This document shows, one piece after another, positions 12,285 through 23,229 of a stretch of 64,000 bases of DNA (position 1 is its first letter; each line of letters opens with the position of its first letter). Below the pieces are notes generated by a model that was not told where the DNA came from, ran no database searches, and worked only from the letters and a program-made list of their open reading frames with translations. This stretch comes from Membranipora membranacea (taxonomy: Eukaryota > Bryozoa > Gymnolaemata > Cheilostomatida > Membraniporidae): NCBI GenBank assembly GCA_914767715.1, contig OU612068.1, forward strand, positions 2,978,001-3,042,000. Reading direction: 5' to 3'. Made by a program: the position numbers and the translations under genes.

Positions 12285-14900
12285 TATATTGAAGCCTTTC
12301 TGTATGAAAACTCAAATAACTAATTTTCTCAGTAGGGGTTCAAAGGATTTGTTTCCTGGCTTATGTACCATAACAACATGCTTCGGTTAATGGTTACCTA
12401 TTACATCTAAACACTTACTGTGTAAAAGCATAAATCGTAGTGGCTCGACTTGGAAATCTGTAGAATTGCTGATAAGTAAGGACTCCTTTGCTACAATTAT
12501 GATATGTTTGTTCGATCCATATAAGTATCTGTTATGATAATTATGAGCGGAAATGTTTTTGTGAGTTTGTACTCTTGAACCTTGGGTTAAAATACTGCTA
12601 TCTGGGCAAGCAAGTCCTTCACTCTCTTTCTTGATCTATAAATTTTATTCTGATAAATTAGCCTTGTCCTCAACTCATACATGGACTGCTCTTATTATTT
12701 TACCCCAGTCTTTTTAACACTAGCAATGCTATGCTATGCTGATGTGATTTGAAAATCTGCCTGTTGTGGGAAGCGATGTTATATTAGTAACATTTTTGTT
12801 TTTGTATTACAGCGTATGTTTGATCTATAACTATACGGAGTGCTCATCTACATACAACCACCAACATCATTTTACCCTGACTATGCATCAACCTAAACAA
12901 ACATTATGAAACATACCAAGCAGTGATCAATAACAATGAAGAATTATCTTCCCCTTACCTCAGAGAGGACAACTCTGCAATTATCTACAAGAATCAGGTT
13001 CTGCTCATTGAATGTCCACACACATATAAGTACTTATTTTTACTACATTATTATAAGTGAATAGCATTTGGCAAGAACGCTCAACATGACTGTGTTGCCC
13101 TCTAGACATTATATGTTTATAATTTTAGTACTACCGTTGCATGTGTACATAATGCTTTTTTAATTTGCAGTTATTTGTCATCTATGCGATGATTGAGAAA
13201 GTTGAATGAACTGTGTTAAAACAAATGATTGGTTGTTATATCCTTGAAACAGGCTACCCATTGGTCATACTCTTGTCTTGTGGCTTTCTTATATGTTCAT
13301 GACGAAAATGCTCATTGCCAAATCATAGATCAGTATATACATGTACTTGTAAATTGTGTGTATGAATATTGTATCTGTTTTCATCTTGCCCTAACTTAAC
13401 CTATATGATGTTGCGGAGCCAAGGTATTTACTAGTTTCGCCACTTAAAACAAAAGATTTTGAATTATTCCTCGGTCCTGATCTTATGTTATAATGAATTC
13501 CCCGTTTTATTTAACATTGATGTTATTTTTTATAACCCTTGCGTATATTCGAGAAGGATAGCTTTATCTGCGTACGTTATTAACATTTTTTTACCTTTTT
13601 TCATCCTAGATTCAGTTTAAGTGGTCTCTCAGCTCTCCATACAATGTGGTTTTCTCACTTTGTACTTTTTAAACACAACACCAAATTCACTGTTTGTACC
13701 TTTTTTCTCTGAGCGGGCTCATTACCAACAAATCGCTGCATCACAGTGGTCATTCGTCACTAACCTACTTATTGATAAATCTTTTTTGTGAAATTGAATA
13801 CTCTCAACAAATAAATTGAAATTCTGATAAAATACATTTGTATTTAGCTCCCAATTTTAAAGGATATAAAAGAATCAGCCTCCATATCATGTAGTCTGAA
13901 GCAGGCCCCACTGTGTCACCATTCGCAACATAGATCATTTCTAAACATATAGACTGTCTAATCGGTTTGTCCCTATAAAATCCAATGCCCTTGCATTGCA
14001 GACCTCACTCTCATATCTCTAGTTTTCAGTGTTTGCCTCCATGAAGATATGAATTTTTAATATCAAGGCTTCAAATCGTAGGAGACTTAGCTCAATTGAA
14101 TATACCCTATATCATGTGCTGCGAATGGATATTGTAGAAACAGATAAGTTATGATACTAAATTCATGGTTTTCTCGGCTGCACAGTAAAATAAAATAGCT
14201 GAGGCTGTTCTGGCAGGTATATGTAATTGCAATTGTTTCCTGTGTGATTTTACAACAAGAGAATTTATTAAGTAGTCAAGTCTGAGCAAGAATCAAGGCC
14301 TCCAGCTAACATGTGTGTCAATAAAACTCCTGCCCTGTCTCTGCTAGCACACTTGCTGTTTATTCGATATATGTTGCTTGGTTTTTTCATAGCTGTCAAT
14401 TCTGTTCAAATCTATATTAATTGGTTGTTTGTGAAAAATGATGACTACAACAACTCGATCATGCACAATATATTGTATTTATTGTTAATCGATCAATCTG
14501 ACTTTCTCGATTGACCTCCTTCGAAAGTTCATTCTATCAGTTATACCAAGTACTAACAGCCTGGTACTCCTTGGTTATACTGGGTCTATGCTGTTTGTGC
14601 TTTGTCTTATGCAGAATGACAAGTTAACTTACCTGTTGGTATTATTAGAACCACTTTTTATGTATGCATGTGGTCTGGCTAGGGTGGGTCACTTACTCAC
14701 TAGAGTGTTGGCATTAAGGAGGGTTAATAGCGTTAGCATCAGGTAGTGAAGATCAGTTTTGACAAATAAAAGTGTCAAATATGGAAAAATACATGGAGCT
14801 TGATTATGTTAACAATGCCCCAACAGTTTTAGAGGCTCAGCATGTCAATACAAGCTTTGAGGACGATTATGAGGAGCAGTATGAGCCTGTTGTGATGTAA
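12285..14900 (+). repeat. First copy of the duplicated promoter/first-exon segment of the collagen gene
   Basis: Three ordered blocks recur in the same order at 15205-16010: TAACTAATTTTCTCAGTAGG near 12320, ATTATCTTCCCCTTA near 12945, and a continuous block from about 14285 to 14900 that includes the first coding exon. In this copy the blocks are spread over 2.6 kb, so one copy gained insertions or the other lost sequence. Confidence 0.75.
13810..13815 (+). terminator. Possible distal poly(A) signal for SH2B
   Basis: AATAAA in an AT-rich stretch about 2.3 kb after the SH2B stop. It may serve a long 3' UTR, but distance and lack of transcript data keep this tentative. 11616-14280 shows no supportable exon. 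Confidence 0.25.
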
Positions 14901-17900
14901 GTCATAAAACCTCTTTTGCATCACCATAACATATTTAGGTTTTAGGATGTATTTACTCTTACCAAACTCTTTCAAGGTATTTCTGGCAATTTTCATTTAC
15001 TCCATGCTCTTCTTGACCTCGAATTCTATTTTTGACCTGCCATGGGATGATGGTTGCATAAGTTGGCATGTTTCTAATCACGTTTCTTTACCTCAGAGAG
15101 AGGGAGGTACACTAATTTCTCATGAAATAATGTATTAAGATGAAATGATATGTTATAGATCATTGTTCATTGTTCGCGTCTAAGATAGGGCTTTCCATAA
15201 AACACTCGTATATTTTGAGGCCATTCTGTATGTAAACTCTAATAACTAATTTTCTCAGTAGGAGTTCATGGTTCATGTTATTTGCTCCCTGACTTATGTA
15301 AGATACAAACATGCTTAGGTTGAGATTATCTTCCCCTTAGCTCAGGGAGGACAAATCTTGACGAGTATTGTAATATTTTATTTGCATTGTGAGAGATTTT
15401 AAAAATCTGAATCAGAATGAAAATTAGATCCAGCTAACAACCCAGAAGTAAAGAATAATCCTGTCCTGGCTCTGCGAGTACACTTGTATATTTTTTGTTT
15501 ATTTGACACATCGCTTTTTGCTTTCACAGGTGTTAATTCTTTTCAAATCAATGTTGGCTTTTTATTAAAAAAGATAACAATTCAATTGTACACAATGATT
15601 CGCTTTTAATTTTAATCGATTTATCAGGTCTTTTGGATTGACTACCTGCTTAAGTTCATTTCATCAGCTATAATGGTTACTGGCTTTGTTTGTACTTCGT
15701 CTTATGCTGAAGGAAAATTGAACTTCCCTGTTGGAATTGAAAGCACTTTTAATATTTGCATGTGACTTTGTTAGAGCGGGTCACTTACTAACTGGAGTGT
15801 TAGACAGTATGGAGAGTTGTTAGCTTCAGCATCAGTAAGGTTTTTTTCTCTACTGTAAAAATAATTTTGACAAATTAAAATTTTATTTGTCAAAAATGGA
15901 ACAGGAAATGGAGCTTGATTATGTTAACAACGTCTCAGCAGTTTTAGAAGCGCAGCATGTCAACCCTTGCTTTGAGGATGATGAGGAACAGTATGAGCCT
16001 GTTGCGATGTAAGTTATATAGCTTCACTTACAACCAAATAATTAATAGGAATGGTACGATGATTCTGTAGGGTAGCTCTGCAGTGAATCTTTGAACAGAA
16101 TTAACTTTTGATTTGATTGACCGGATGCTCTGGTCTGATCTCTCTTAAAAAGTGCTAGATATTGTCACAGAGTAATATCCTAACTTAAGAAACATAGGTC
16201 TTATTCATGTTCTTATTCCATTGTACGTAAAATTATTATTTAATTGTAGGCAGAGACGGAGCCAAAAGATAAGAGAAACACATACCAACGTTCCAACCCA
16301 ATCCATCAAGCCTGATGAACAACATAGTAAACACGGGAGGTGCACCGGTTTCCCTCCTTCTTTGATCATCATCATTATTGTATTATGTATTGTGCTAGCA
16401 GCTGTGATAGCTTACTTAAGTTTCATGACAACAGAAATGGGAAATCTTAAGAAGGAAGTCATGGCTATGAAAGAAATTAGCACCAAAGGTTAGGTTTGTA
16501 AAACAATCTGTAATGTGAATATTATAACATACCTGACAAGTCTCACTATTTGGCAGGGTGGCTGCAGCTTTTAGGGTTTTTTTCCTCCCCTTTCCTATCT
16601 CCCTTTTTCAGCTTCTTTCACCCAGAAAGAGTTTTAAGCTTCATTTTGCAAGGGAGACTATGTTTTCCTACCCCAGGAGTTACATACACCTACGTATTTG
16701 TTTGCCACTACTGCTTGTATGCAGCTATTCAATATCTTTACCTGGCCTAGCACTAGCACTAGCACTAGTTCGGAAAAAGTGCAACATTATATATTGTGTA
16801 AAATCTGGTAAAATAACGCAATACATTATATATTGTGTAAAATCTGGTAAAATAACGCAATACATTATATGAACGCTCAAGTTTTAGCTTAGAAATATTA
16901 CAAGCTAGAGCCAAATTGCACACGGGCCTACCAACTTGTGGTCTATGATATATAACTCTGGAGACGTAAATATTAGCTAGAGATTACTCTAGCTCCTTTT
17001 GGTGTGACTTGGTGTTGGTTAGCACTAATCTTGTAGCAGTGATTCGAGTCTATATAGAAATAATCTACGAATCTTAGGATATCTATGCACCAGATAGCAA
17101 GTGCGCAAACCAATTTCGCAATCCCGCCATTCCAGTAACACACACTCCCTCTCATCCCCCATCCAATATTCATCACTCTTGTCCCACAAGCTCATTTGAT
17201 TAAACCCTTGCCACCCTGTTAACAGTAACACAGCGTATGTGTCAGCATTTTCTGATCTTACATGGCCTATTGCAGTCCCCCTAGTAGTTTTTAGCTGTCT
17301 TTCCAGCTTGTCTACATGTCTTAAAATTCTGTCACATGCCTTTTTAAGAGTGAGTCAAGCTGTACACACAGGACTCTGCCTTAAATTAAGGGTTAAAGCC
17401 TGGGGCCCTGGCCCATATGACAACACTTTCCTCCGGCGGCGAATACTTTACTCCTCTAGAGTATATAGTATTGTTGTTCTTGTGCTCATAAAGTCAGTCT
17501 TGCCATCATTTTACTTGACAGGAAGTTTCGGTGAGTTGAATGCACAAAATAACACCAGCGAGCTTGCACTACCGTTGAAGGGTGAAAAAGGCGATTCTGG
17601 TCCCCAGGGAACAGAAGGGCCAAAGGGAGACTCAGGTGAGGATGGAACACCTGGAACGACAGGGATCGATGGACAACCTGGAGAGAAGGGTGAGGTTGGT
17701 GTTCCTGGGTTGAAGGGGGCTTCAGGTGTTGTTGGCGCCAAAGGTAACACCGGACCAAAAGGAGAAGTTGGGAGTAAAGGAGATAGTCAGAAAGGCCAGA
17801 AAGGCCAGAAAGGTCAAAAAGGAATTGCTGGGTCATCTTCGTCTGGTTCTGGAGGTGGTGTGTTCACTAGGTGGGGAAGAACAAGCTGCCCATCAGGCTC

Positions 17901-18981
17901 AACAACACTATACTATGGTAAGAGGAATTATAGCTTTGTTTCATAAAAAAATTGTTAACAATTTCGGAAAAATTACATGTGATAACTCAGCACTAACACA
18001 AGCAATGCCTCTTGAGCAAATAATTTCTAATGTTAAGTGTTAAGGTAAGCGAAAAACAGCCAATTTTCATAACAAAGAAATCTCATAGCAATGAACAAAA
18101 ACTGTTTTTTATTTTCACACAATGTATTGCGGTCCCTGGGCCTGGGCAGCAAGCTGTCCTCAATCAGCTGCCATCCTTTTTAGTTTTAATTCATGAGCAG
18201 AAATAAATGCTGACCTTCACTTATCATGGGATATAATATTGCATGTATATCTCTGATCGATAGAGAGTGAATTGTGTGAGATAAGCTAATCTAGCAATGT
18301 CAATCTGTGCTTACTATATCATCAATATAATTATTGGTGCTCACATATTTTGTCCAATAATACTGACTCTGTCATCTTTTTTTTGAGAACATGAGGGATC
18401 TGCTTTTATTTAGATCAAGTTTAATCCAATATACGGATATGAATTTTATTCTGCATCCCTCTCGTTATAAAGATATTACTTTTGTAGGTGTTGTTGGAAG
18501 TAGTAGTGCAAAAGCGACTGGAGGTGGTGTCGACTTCTTATGTCTTCATAATGATCCTGAATGGTTATCCACTACCACTTCAGCAACTTGGGCATCATTG
18601 ATGCGCTCGGTGGAGTATGAATCCCAAGCCTACGGAATATTTTCAAGTAGCATCGATGATGATAGGGCTGTATGTGCGCAATGCTACACAGTAACACGGC
18701 CTGCTATCCTGATGATCACAGGGAGAATATCCTGTCCCTCGGGATGGTATCGTGAATACTATGGGTATCTCATGGCAGGTGAGGAGGGTCAGGCACATCC
18801 AACTAGCTATATATGTGTCTACTACAGTCCTTCATCTTTTTCTCACTCTAAAACAAACGGTGGTGGGCACTTACATTTCGTGAATGCTGACTGTAGCGAT
18901 GAAGCCGGCTCCATCGAGGAATGTTCCTCAGGGGAATATGTAGATGGACGCCCAATAACATGTGCGGTGTGCTCACGCTAG
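14781..18981 (+). CDS. Type II membrane short-chain collagen (C4-type C-terminal domain), two alternative first exons
   Basis: Exons 14781-14896 (1a) or 15896-16008 (1b), then 16250-16488, 17522-17917 and 18488-18981. Isoform 1a totals 1245 nt (414 residues), 1b 1242 nt (413); both keep frame and GT-AG borders. The cytoplasmic tail is followed by a membrane helix at ~77-98 (LIIIIIVLCIVLAAVIAYL), a short stalk with EMGNLKKEVMAMKE, about 27 Gly-X-Y triplets with one interruption, and a C-terminal domain starting FTRWGRTSCPSGS. That domain has ten cysteines, with landmarks VCAQCY, SCPSGWYREYYGYLMA and terminal TCAVCSR. This is the signature of sponge/cnidarian short-chain collagen C4, a family reported to be related to collagen IV NC1. 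Lack of a signal peptide plus the basic residues before the helix indicate N-in/C-out. Likely a cell-surface adhesion or pattern-recognition protein; ligand unknown. Confidence 0.85.
15205..16010 (+). repeat. Second, compact copy of the promoter/first-exon segment
   Basis: Contains the same three blocks as 12285-14900 within 0.8 kb, ending in the alternative first exon 15896-16008. It therefore supplies both an upstream region and a usable start exon. Confidence 0.75.
16523..16947. mobile_element. TIR element (MITE family A), copy 1, in collagen gene intron 2
   Basis: Collinear with 38331-38771: shared CATACCTGACAAGTCTC start, CCCTTTTTCAGCTTC, AACTATGTTTTCC-like block, GTGCAACA, TGTAAAATCTGGTAAAAT, and end CTACCAACTTGT. 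The ends are imperfect inverted repeats (TGACAAGT / ACTTGTCA, clearer in the other copy). No coding capacity. Confidence 0.65.
16785..16862 (+). repeat. 39-bp unit, two identical tandem copies
   Basis: The unit starting CATTATATATTGTGTAAAAT repeats exactly at 16785 and 16824, then begins a third partial copy. Preceded by a short (CTAGCA)n run at ~16747-16769. It is an internal expansion of the MITE; the other family member has one copy. Confidence 0.9.
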
Positions 18982-19647
18982 ATTACTACTCAGATTCTAT
19001 CCATTACTCCCAGTTAACTGGCAGTAACATCTAACTTTCTAACCAGCTCTAATATTACTTTGATATTGGTGTTCATTTTGAAACAGCTGGTATTATGATG
19101 GGTCGATTCATAATTTTAAAATGTCGTGAGGTGAGCTATGAGAGTTAACAAATATTTCAACAAGAAACAAATATTTTTCCGTTACAACTTACTTGTATGA
19201 AAGCACCTTCCCTTCTGTTTGTTGGATTAACACAGTCAGTCAAAAATACTAAAAGAATATCTGTCGGTTTTTACAAACACCTTGCGTGATAAAATGTGCA
19301 AGGGAGCGAAAACTCATGAGTCCTATGTATTTTCATTTAGATTTTATGTAGGCCTTTTACTACATTCAATTAAATATTTTTATATTCATGTTTTATATGT
19401 ATACCTTATGCCTGTAGGGTACGATTTATTTGCTTTTTAAAAGATATTGTCTCCCCTCTGCCATATTTCACAGAGCAAAGCCTCTTCTAAATTTTGACTT
19501 AATTTCCTCTACTCATATTTCTTTCATCACAAACGATGAATTTTAGTCTGAGCCCCCCCAGACTCTTGCTCCCGCCCGATGGCCCCCCTGCTGGGGATAT
19601 ACAAAGCCTTTCATTGCATACATTTAAGTCTCCTCATATTTTAACAG
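18982..19647. other. No feature recognised
   Basis: 3' flank of the collagen gene. AT-rich, with C/G runs near 19555-19590. No exon supported. Confidence 0.6.
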
Positions 19648-19859
19648 TTCAATTGTCCAGATACTCAAAGTGCGCATGTGCAATAAGGATGACCTTTTGA
19701 CTTTAGCTTGTTATTTTCTAACAGCCCAGCTTAACACTTTTATTACCATATCCGGTTATGGTAGTAAAAGTGTTAAGCTGGGCTGTTAGAAAATAACAAG
19801 CTAAAGTCAAAAGGTCATCCTTATTGCACATGCGCACTTTGAGTATCTGGACAATTGAA
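19648..19859. repeat. 212-bp near-perfect palindrome
   Basis: Left arm 19648-19750 and right arm 19757-19859 are reverse complements over 103 bp with a single mismatch, separated by 6 bases (TCCGGT). Arm landmarks: TTCAATTGTCCAGATACTC and AACAGCCCAGCTTAACAC. The right arm abuts the dispersed repeat at 19852-20095. Confidence 0.95.
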
Positions 19860-20095
19860 ACACTAACCAAGAGGTAGGAGCACACAACTGCTCACAAAAT
19901 CAGCATTTTTCAGATCACAAGCAATTCTGTTAGTTGTCTTATTTCTTGTTGGAGATGCACAACTACAATTTAGAATGCACATTTGAGCAGAACAAGGGGT
20001 TTTGAATTACAAATAAGGAGTTTTTGTATGTACATACATTTTTCTGTGCTCCATTGGCTGCCAAACAGAGATCAGAAGTGTATTATCCCTTTAAG
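19852..20095 (+). repeat. Dispersed repeat family B, copy 1 (plus orientation)
   Basis: About 240 bp running from CAATTGAAACACTAACCAAG to AGTGTATTATCCCTTTAA. It matches 62271-62512 in reverse orientation almost base for base, so it is an interspersed element, probably non-autonomous. No ORF of its own. Confidence 0.85.
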
Positions 20096-21081
20096 ATTGT
20101 TCTGTGATGAACAACCTTTTGAATGCATTAATTTGTTGTTGATGTTCACTATTGTTGGTGTTGAAAAATACTGTTATCACGTTTACTCATTTATCAAGTT
20201 CATCCTGTAGTTTTGGATTTGCTACATTTGCTACTCACTATTACCAATCAACTTTTTTTGAAACTTTTATGACAATAAAACACATTGAATATTTATTACT
20301 GGGACATATTTAGGATAATTTACTGGCAGATTTATATGCACGCTTACGAGAAATCGTTTTCAATGGAGTTCGCATCATAAATAAGCACAACTAATCAAAG
20401 TTTCATGTGACCTTGTTGCCAGCAGTAGTGTGATACTGTAGGTATCAGAAGGAGAGCAGTATAAAAAAACTGATTAATTTTGTTAGACCGCTTTTTTTTA
20501 TAAAACGTTTTAATTTTCTGCGCAATTTCATACTGATAGACATGTTCAAACCATATTCAAACTACACCCAACTTCAAATAACTTTTTCGATTACACGATA
20601 GCATCCACTTTTAACAATAATAAGTATATTATACCATTTAATTTACGTTCAATAATCAATTGTAAATCATTCAAACTTAATTTTGTGTGATTAGGCTCTT
20701 TTTCATCGTCTTGATTTAAATTTATTTTTCCTTTTTATTCTCGATGGCTGATTTTGTAAAACATTCTCTTCAGATAAAACTAATGCAAATCAAGTTAAAA
20801 GAATTGTTTTGATTCAGGGCAGTAGAGAAATTTTATTTTTGTAGCAAGTATTATAGTTTGCGATGATGTACATCGATTTGCCTAAGTTTCTAGACTTGCC
20901 CCCCCTTGTTGCCTATGGATATGTGATTGATCTAGGTAACCGATAGCTTTATCAGCCTGATGATTTTGAAGTTGTCATGGCATGTCGAGGGTCAGGTATT
21001 ACAGGTGATAACTGACGAGGTGAGAATAATTTTATTCCGAAACTTTGTGTATACAATTTTTCTAATCGAGGCTCTTTTTCG
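20096..21081. other. No feature recognised
   Basis: Strongly AT-rich DNA with several short AATAAA-like motifs. No exon supported on either strand. Confidence 0.55.
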
Positions 21082-21447
21082 ATGCTGTTAATAAAAGTAG
21101 TTGGAGGTGGATCAGCTGGTTTGAGCTCCGGTCCCCACTGCAGTCCATTGACTCCTGGGGTTTGGTTGGCCCCCAGATATGCTCCAAACTGCCTGCAAGC
21201 AGAGAGCAACCTGGCGCAGATATTGCGGCCTCGACACTTAGGCACTAAAATTTCACCACCCATGCTTCGGGATGTGGAGTGTGATCAGATATCTGATTTT
21301 GATCTTTTAACCAAAATTAGCTTTAAGTTCGTAAAAGCCATCAACGGCAATAGCCTAGGAACAACAAGAAGAAAAACACAAAAATATCCACCTGCTATGT
21401 GCTTGACAAGCAGTTGTCATACCATCGAAATGGTACAAGTCGGATGA
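21082..21447 (+). CDS. Unrecognised open frame, 121 codons
   Basis: Open from ATG at 21082 to TGA. The region 21100-21270 is locally GC-richer than its surroundings, and the minus strand is also open across it (20952-21263), so the true strand is unclear. The product is rich in Pro, Leu and Ser with no motif I recognise. A second, separate open frame follows at 21454-21678. It could be a transposon relic or chance. Confidence 0.15.
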   Translation: MLLIKVVGGGSAGLSSGPHCSPLTPGVWLAPRYAPNCLQAESNLAQILRPRHLGTKISPPMLRDVECDQISDFDLLTKISFKFVKAINGNSLGTTRRKTQKYPPAMCLTSSCHTIEMVQVG

Positions 21448-22484
21448 CTTGCAATGCACACACTGTCAAATCAGCTCCCTCGACCGGGAAAACAACTGAG
21501 TAACCTTTTCAGTGGTGATGCTGATTTTCTCCTCATCGGGTTTTCTCCAGATCTTCACACGCCACTTTCATTGCTGATGTCTCTTACAGTTGTCGGTCTA
21601 TCATTTGGACTTTCATTTACAGAGACGGCAATAGTCAGCTCACTGTCTGTGAAAAGTAAATGTATGTGTAGGAGCTAACCCTGCAAATCTGATGTTGCCT
21701 TCCTCTTCTGGATTAAAATTTATTTGGCATGATTGGAAATGAAATTTGAGCGTAATATCATTGTCTGTGTGATATGTGCCATTATTCCTTGGTATGTTCC
21801 AGATAATGCATGCAATATATGCAATTTTGATTTTGATTGACAGTCACACAACTCTAGCTGCATAGGTGCTGATGGTCTGATAGTTTTTATTGCACTGCCT
21901 ATTTATCATGATATACATTATTAGGTTTACAGTGTGTTTTATTTTTATGACTATTTAGTGATGATTTTGACAGCTACTTAATATATCATGATCATGGGAA
22001 AACTCTAGGACTTGGGAAAATAAGATATGCTGACAAGCTGGAAAGACAGCTACGCGCTGCCGGGGTAACCGCAACGGGCAATGTGACCTCCAGTAAATCT
22101 TATACTAACGTGCTATGTAAAGTTGTTGTTGGTGGGTGGAAGCAGTGTTGGTTATGAATGAGCTGGAAAGATAGGGACTAGGTAGGAGTGAACTGCAGCC
22201 TTTCTCATTAGGGCCTTTAACCAATCCCTTTTGTTCAGATAGCAAGGTGGTGAATTCGACCATTCACTGCCAGGTTATTAGTTGTCACAGGAGTCGGATC
22301 AATCCCAATTGGGGGAGTACAGTGTTGTTTCTTGCTATCCCTCCTTGATCCAGATAGCTTAGTGACTTATGTCTCTTTTCAAATTCTGGTATTTGATTAA
22401 GAGCAGTTGCTGAAGAGAGATTTTTTGTTAGCTAGTATACAAAGAAGTTGTGATAATTTACAGTTTGTACATTATTAGCTTACT

Positions 22485-23222
22485 TTAAGCCATACCATTG
22501 ATTCTGTCCTTCACATGCTGATGAAGGCTTGACCGTAGAAGCTGTGTTGATGATTTAACTCCATCCAGATAATCTGAACACTTAGGTAACTGAAAATCAG
22601 CTTCTGTTGCCTCCCCGCAACTTTCTGCCTGCGAGTAAGTTGAGTCACATACTACAACCAAATTCTCGGCTTTGCTTGAGAGCTGCGATCGACCTACCTT
22701 GTCGGAAACTGGCTCGAAAAGAATACCTTGTCCATGGAGTGTGAGCGGTAATGGGTTATCAAAGCTTGATGGTCTGCTTAGAACGTGGGAGGTAAACATA
22801 CCAGATGCCCTCAAGCTAAATGCTGATTGAATGATTGAGTGGCTGTGCCTAGCACTCAACGTTTGCGCATGAGCAACTAAGTTTTCCGGTCCAATCAATA
22901 TTTGTGAATTATTCGGCTCATAGACTGGTTCAATATCAATCGATGGTCCTATGAGTATGAACGGCCGTTGGTTATCAAAGCTTGAAGCCCTGCTTTGAAC
23001 ATCAGATGATTAGATACTAAGGCTGCGCCTTGGCATTGCAACTCCGCTGCTAGGTGTTCTCAAGCTCCATAGCGATAGTGTAAATGACTTACTGATTGTG
23101 GTGCTTAATCTTCTGGTCAGATCAGAGTCAGATTGACATGAAGTTTGATGGATGTTAGAATCTGATCGCCATTGAAGTATTCCTAGAGGAGTATAGCGGT
23201 GATCACTCTCGCCCAATATCAA
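22485..23222 (-). pseudogene. Unrecognised minus-strand open frame interrupted by one TAA
   Basis: Reading the minus strand, one frame stays open from about 23222 to the stop at 22485 except for a single TAA at 23010-23012. The conceptual product is Ser-rich and contains two related blocks: SSFDNQRPFILIGP...FEPV-like and SSFDNPLPLTLHGQG...FEPVSD. Matching DNA blocks (GGTTATCAAAGCTTGA) show internal duplication. This could be a large exon or decayed gene, but I do not recognise the family. Confidence 0.3.
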
Positions 23223-23229
23223 TTTCAGG

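Noticed and set aside
17486-17836. Minus-strand frames opposite the collagen exon
   Set aside because: Antisense of Gly-X-Y codons is naturally stop-poor; the plus strand clearly codes.
21958-22092. Possible exon with GKIRYADKLERQLRAAG
   Set aside because: Looks protein-like and has a weak acceptor and donor, but no family recognised and no partner exon in phase.
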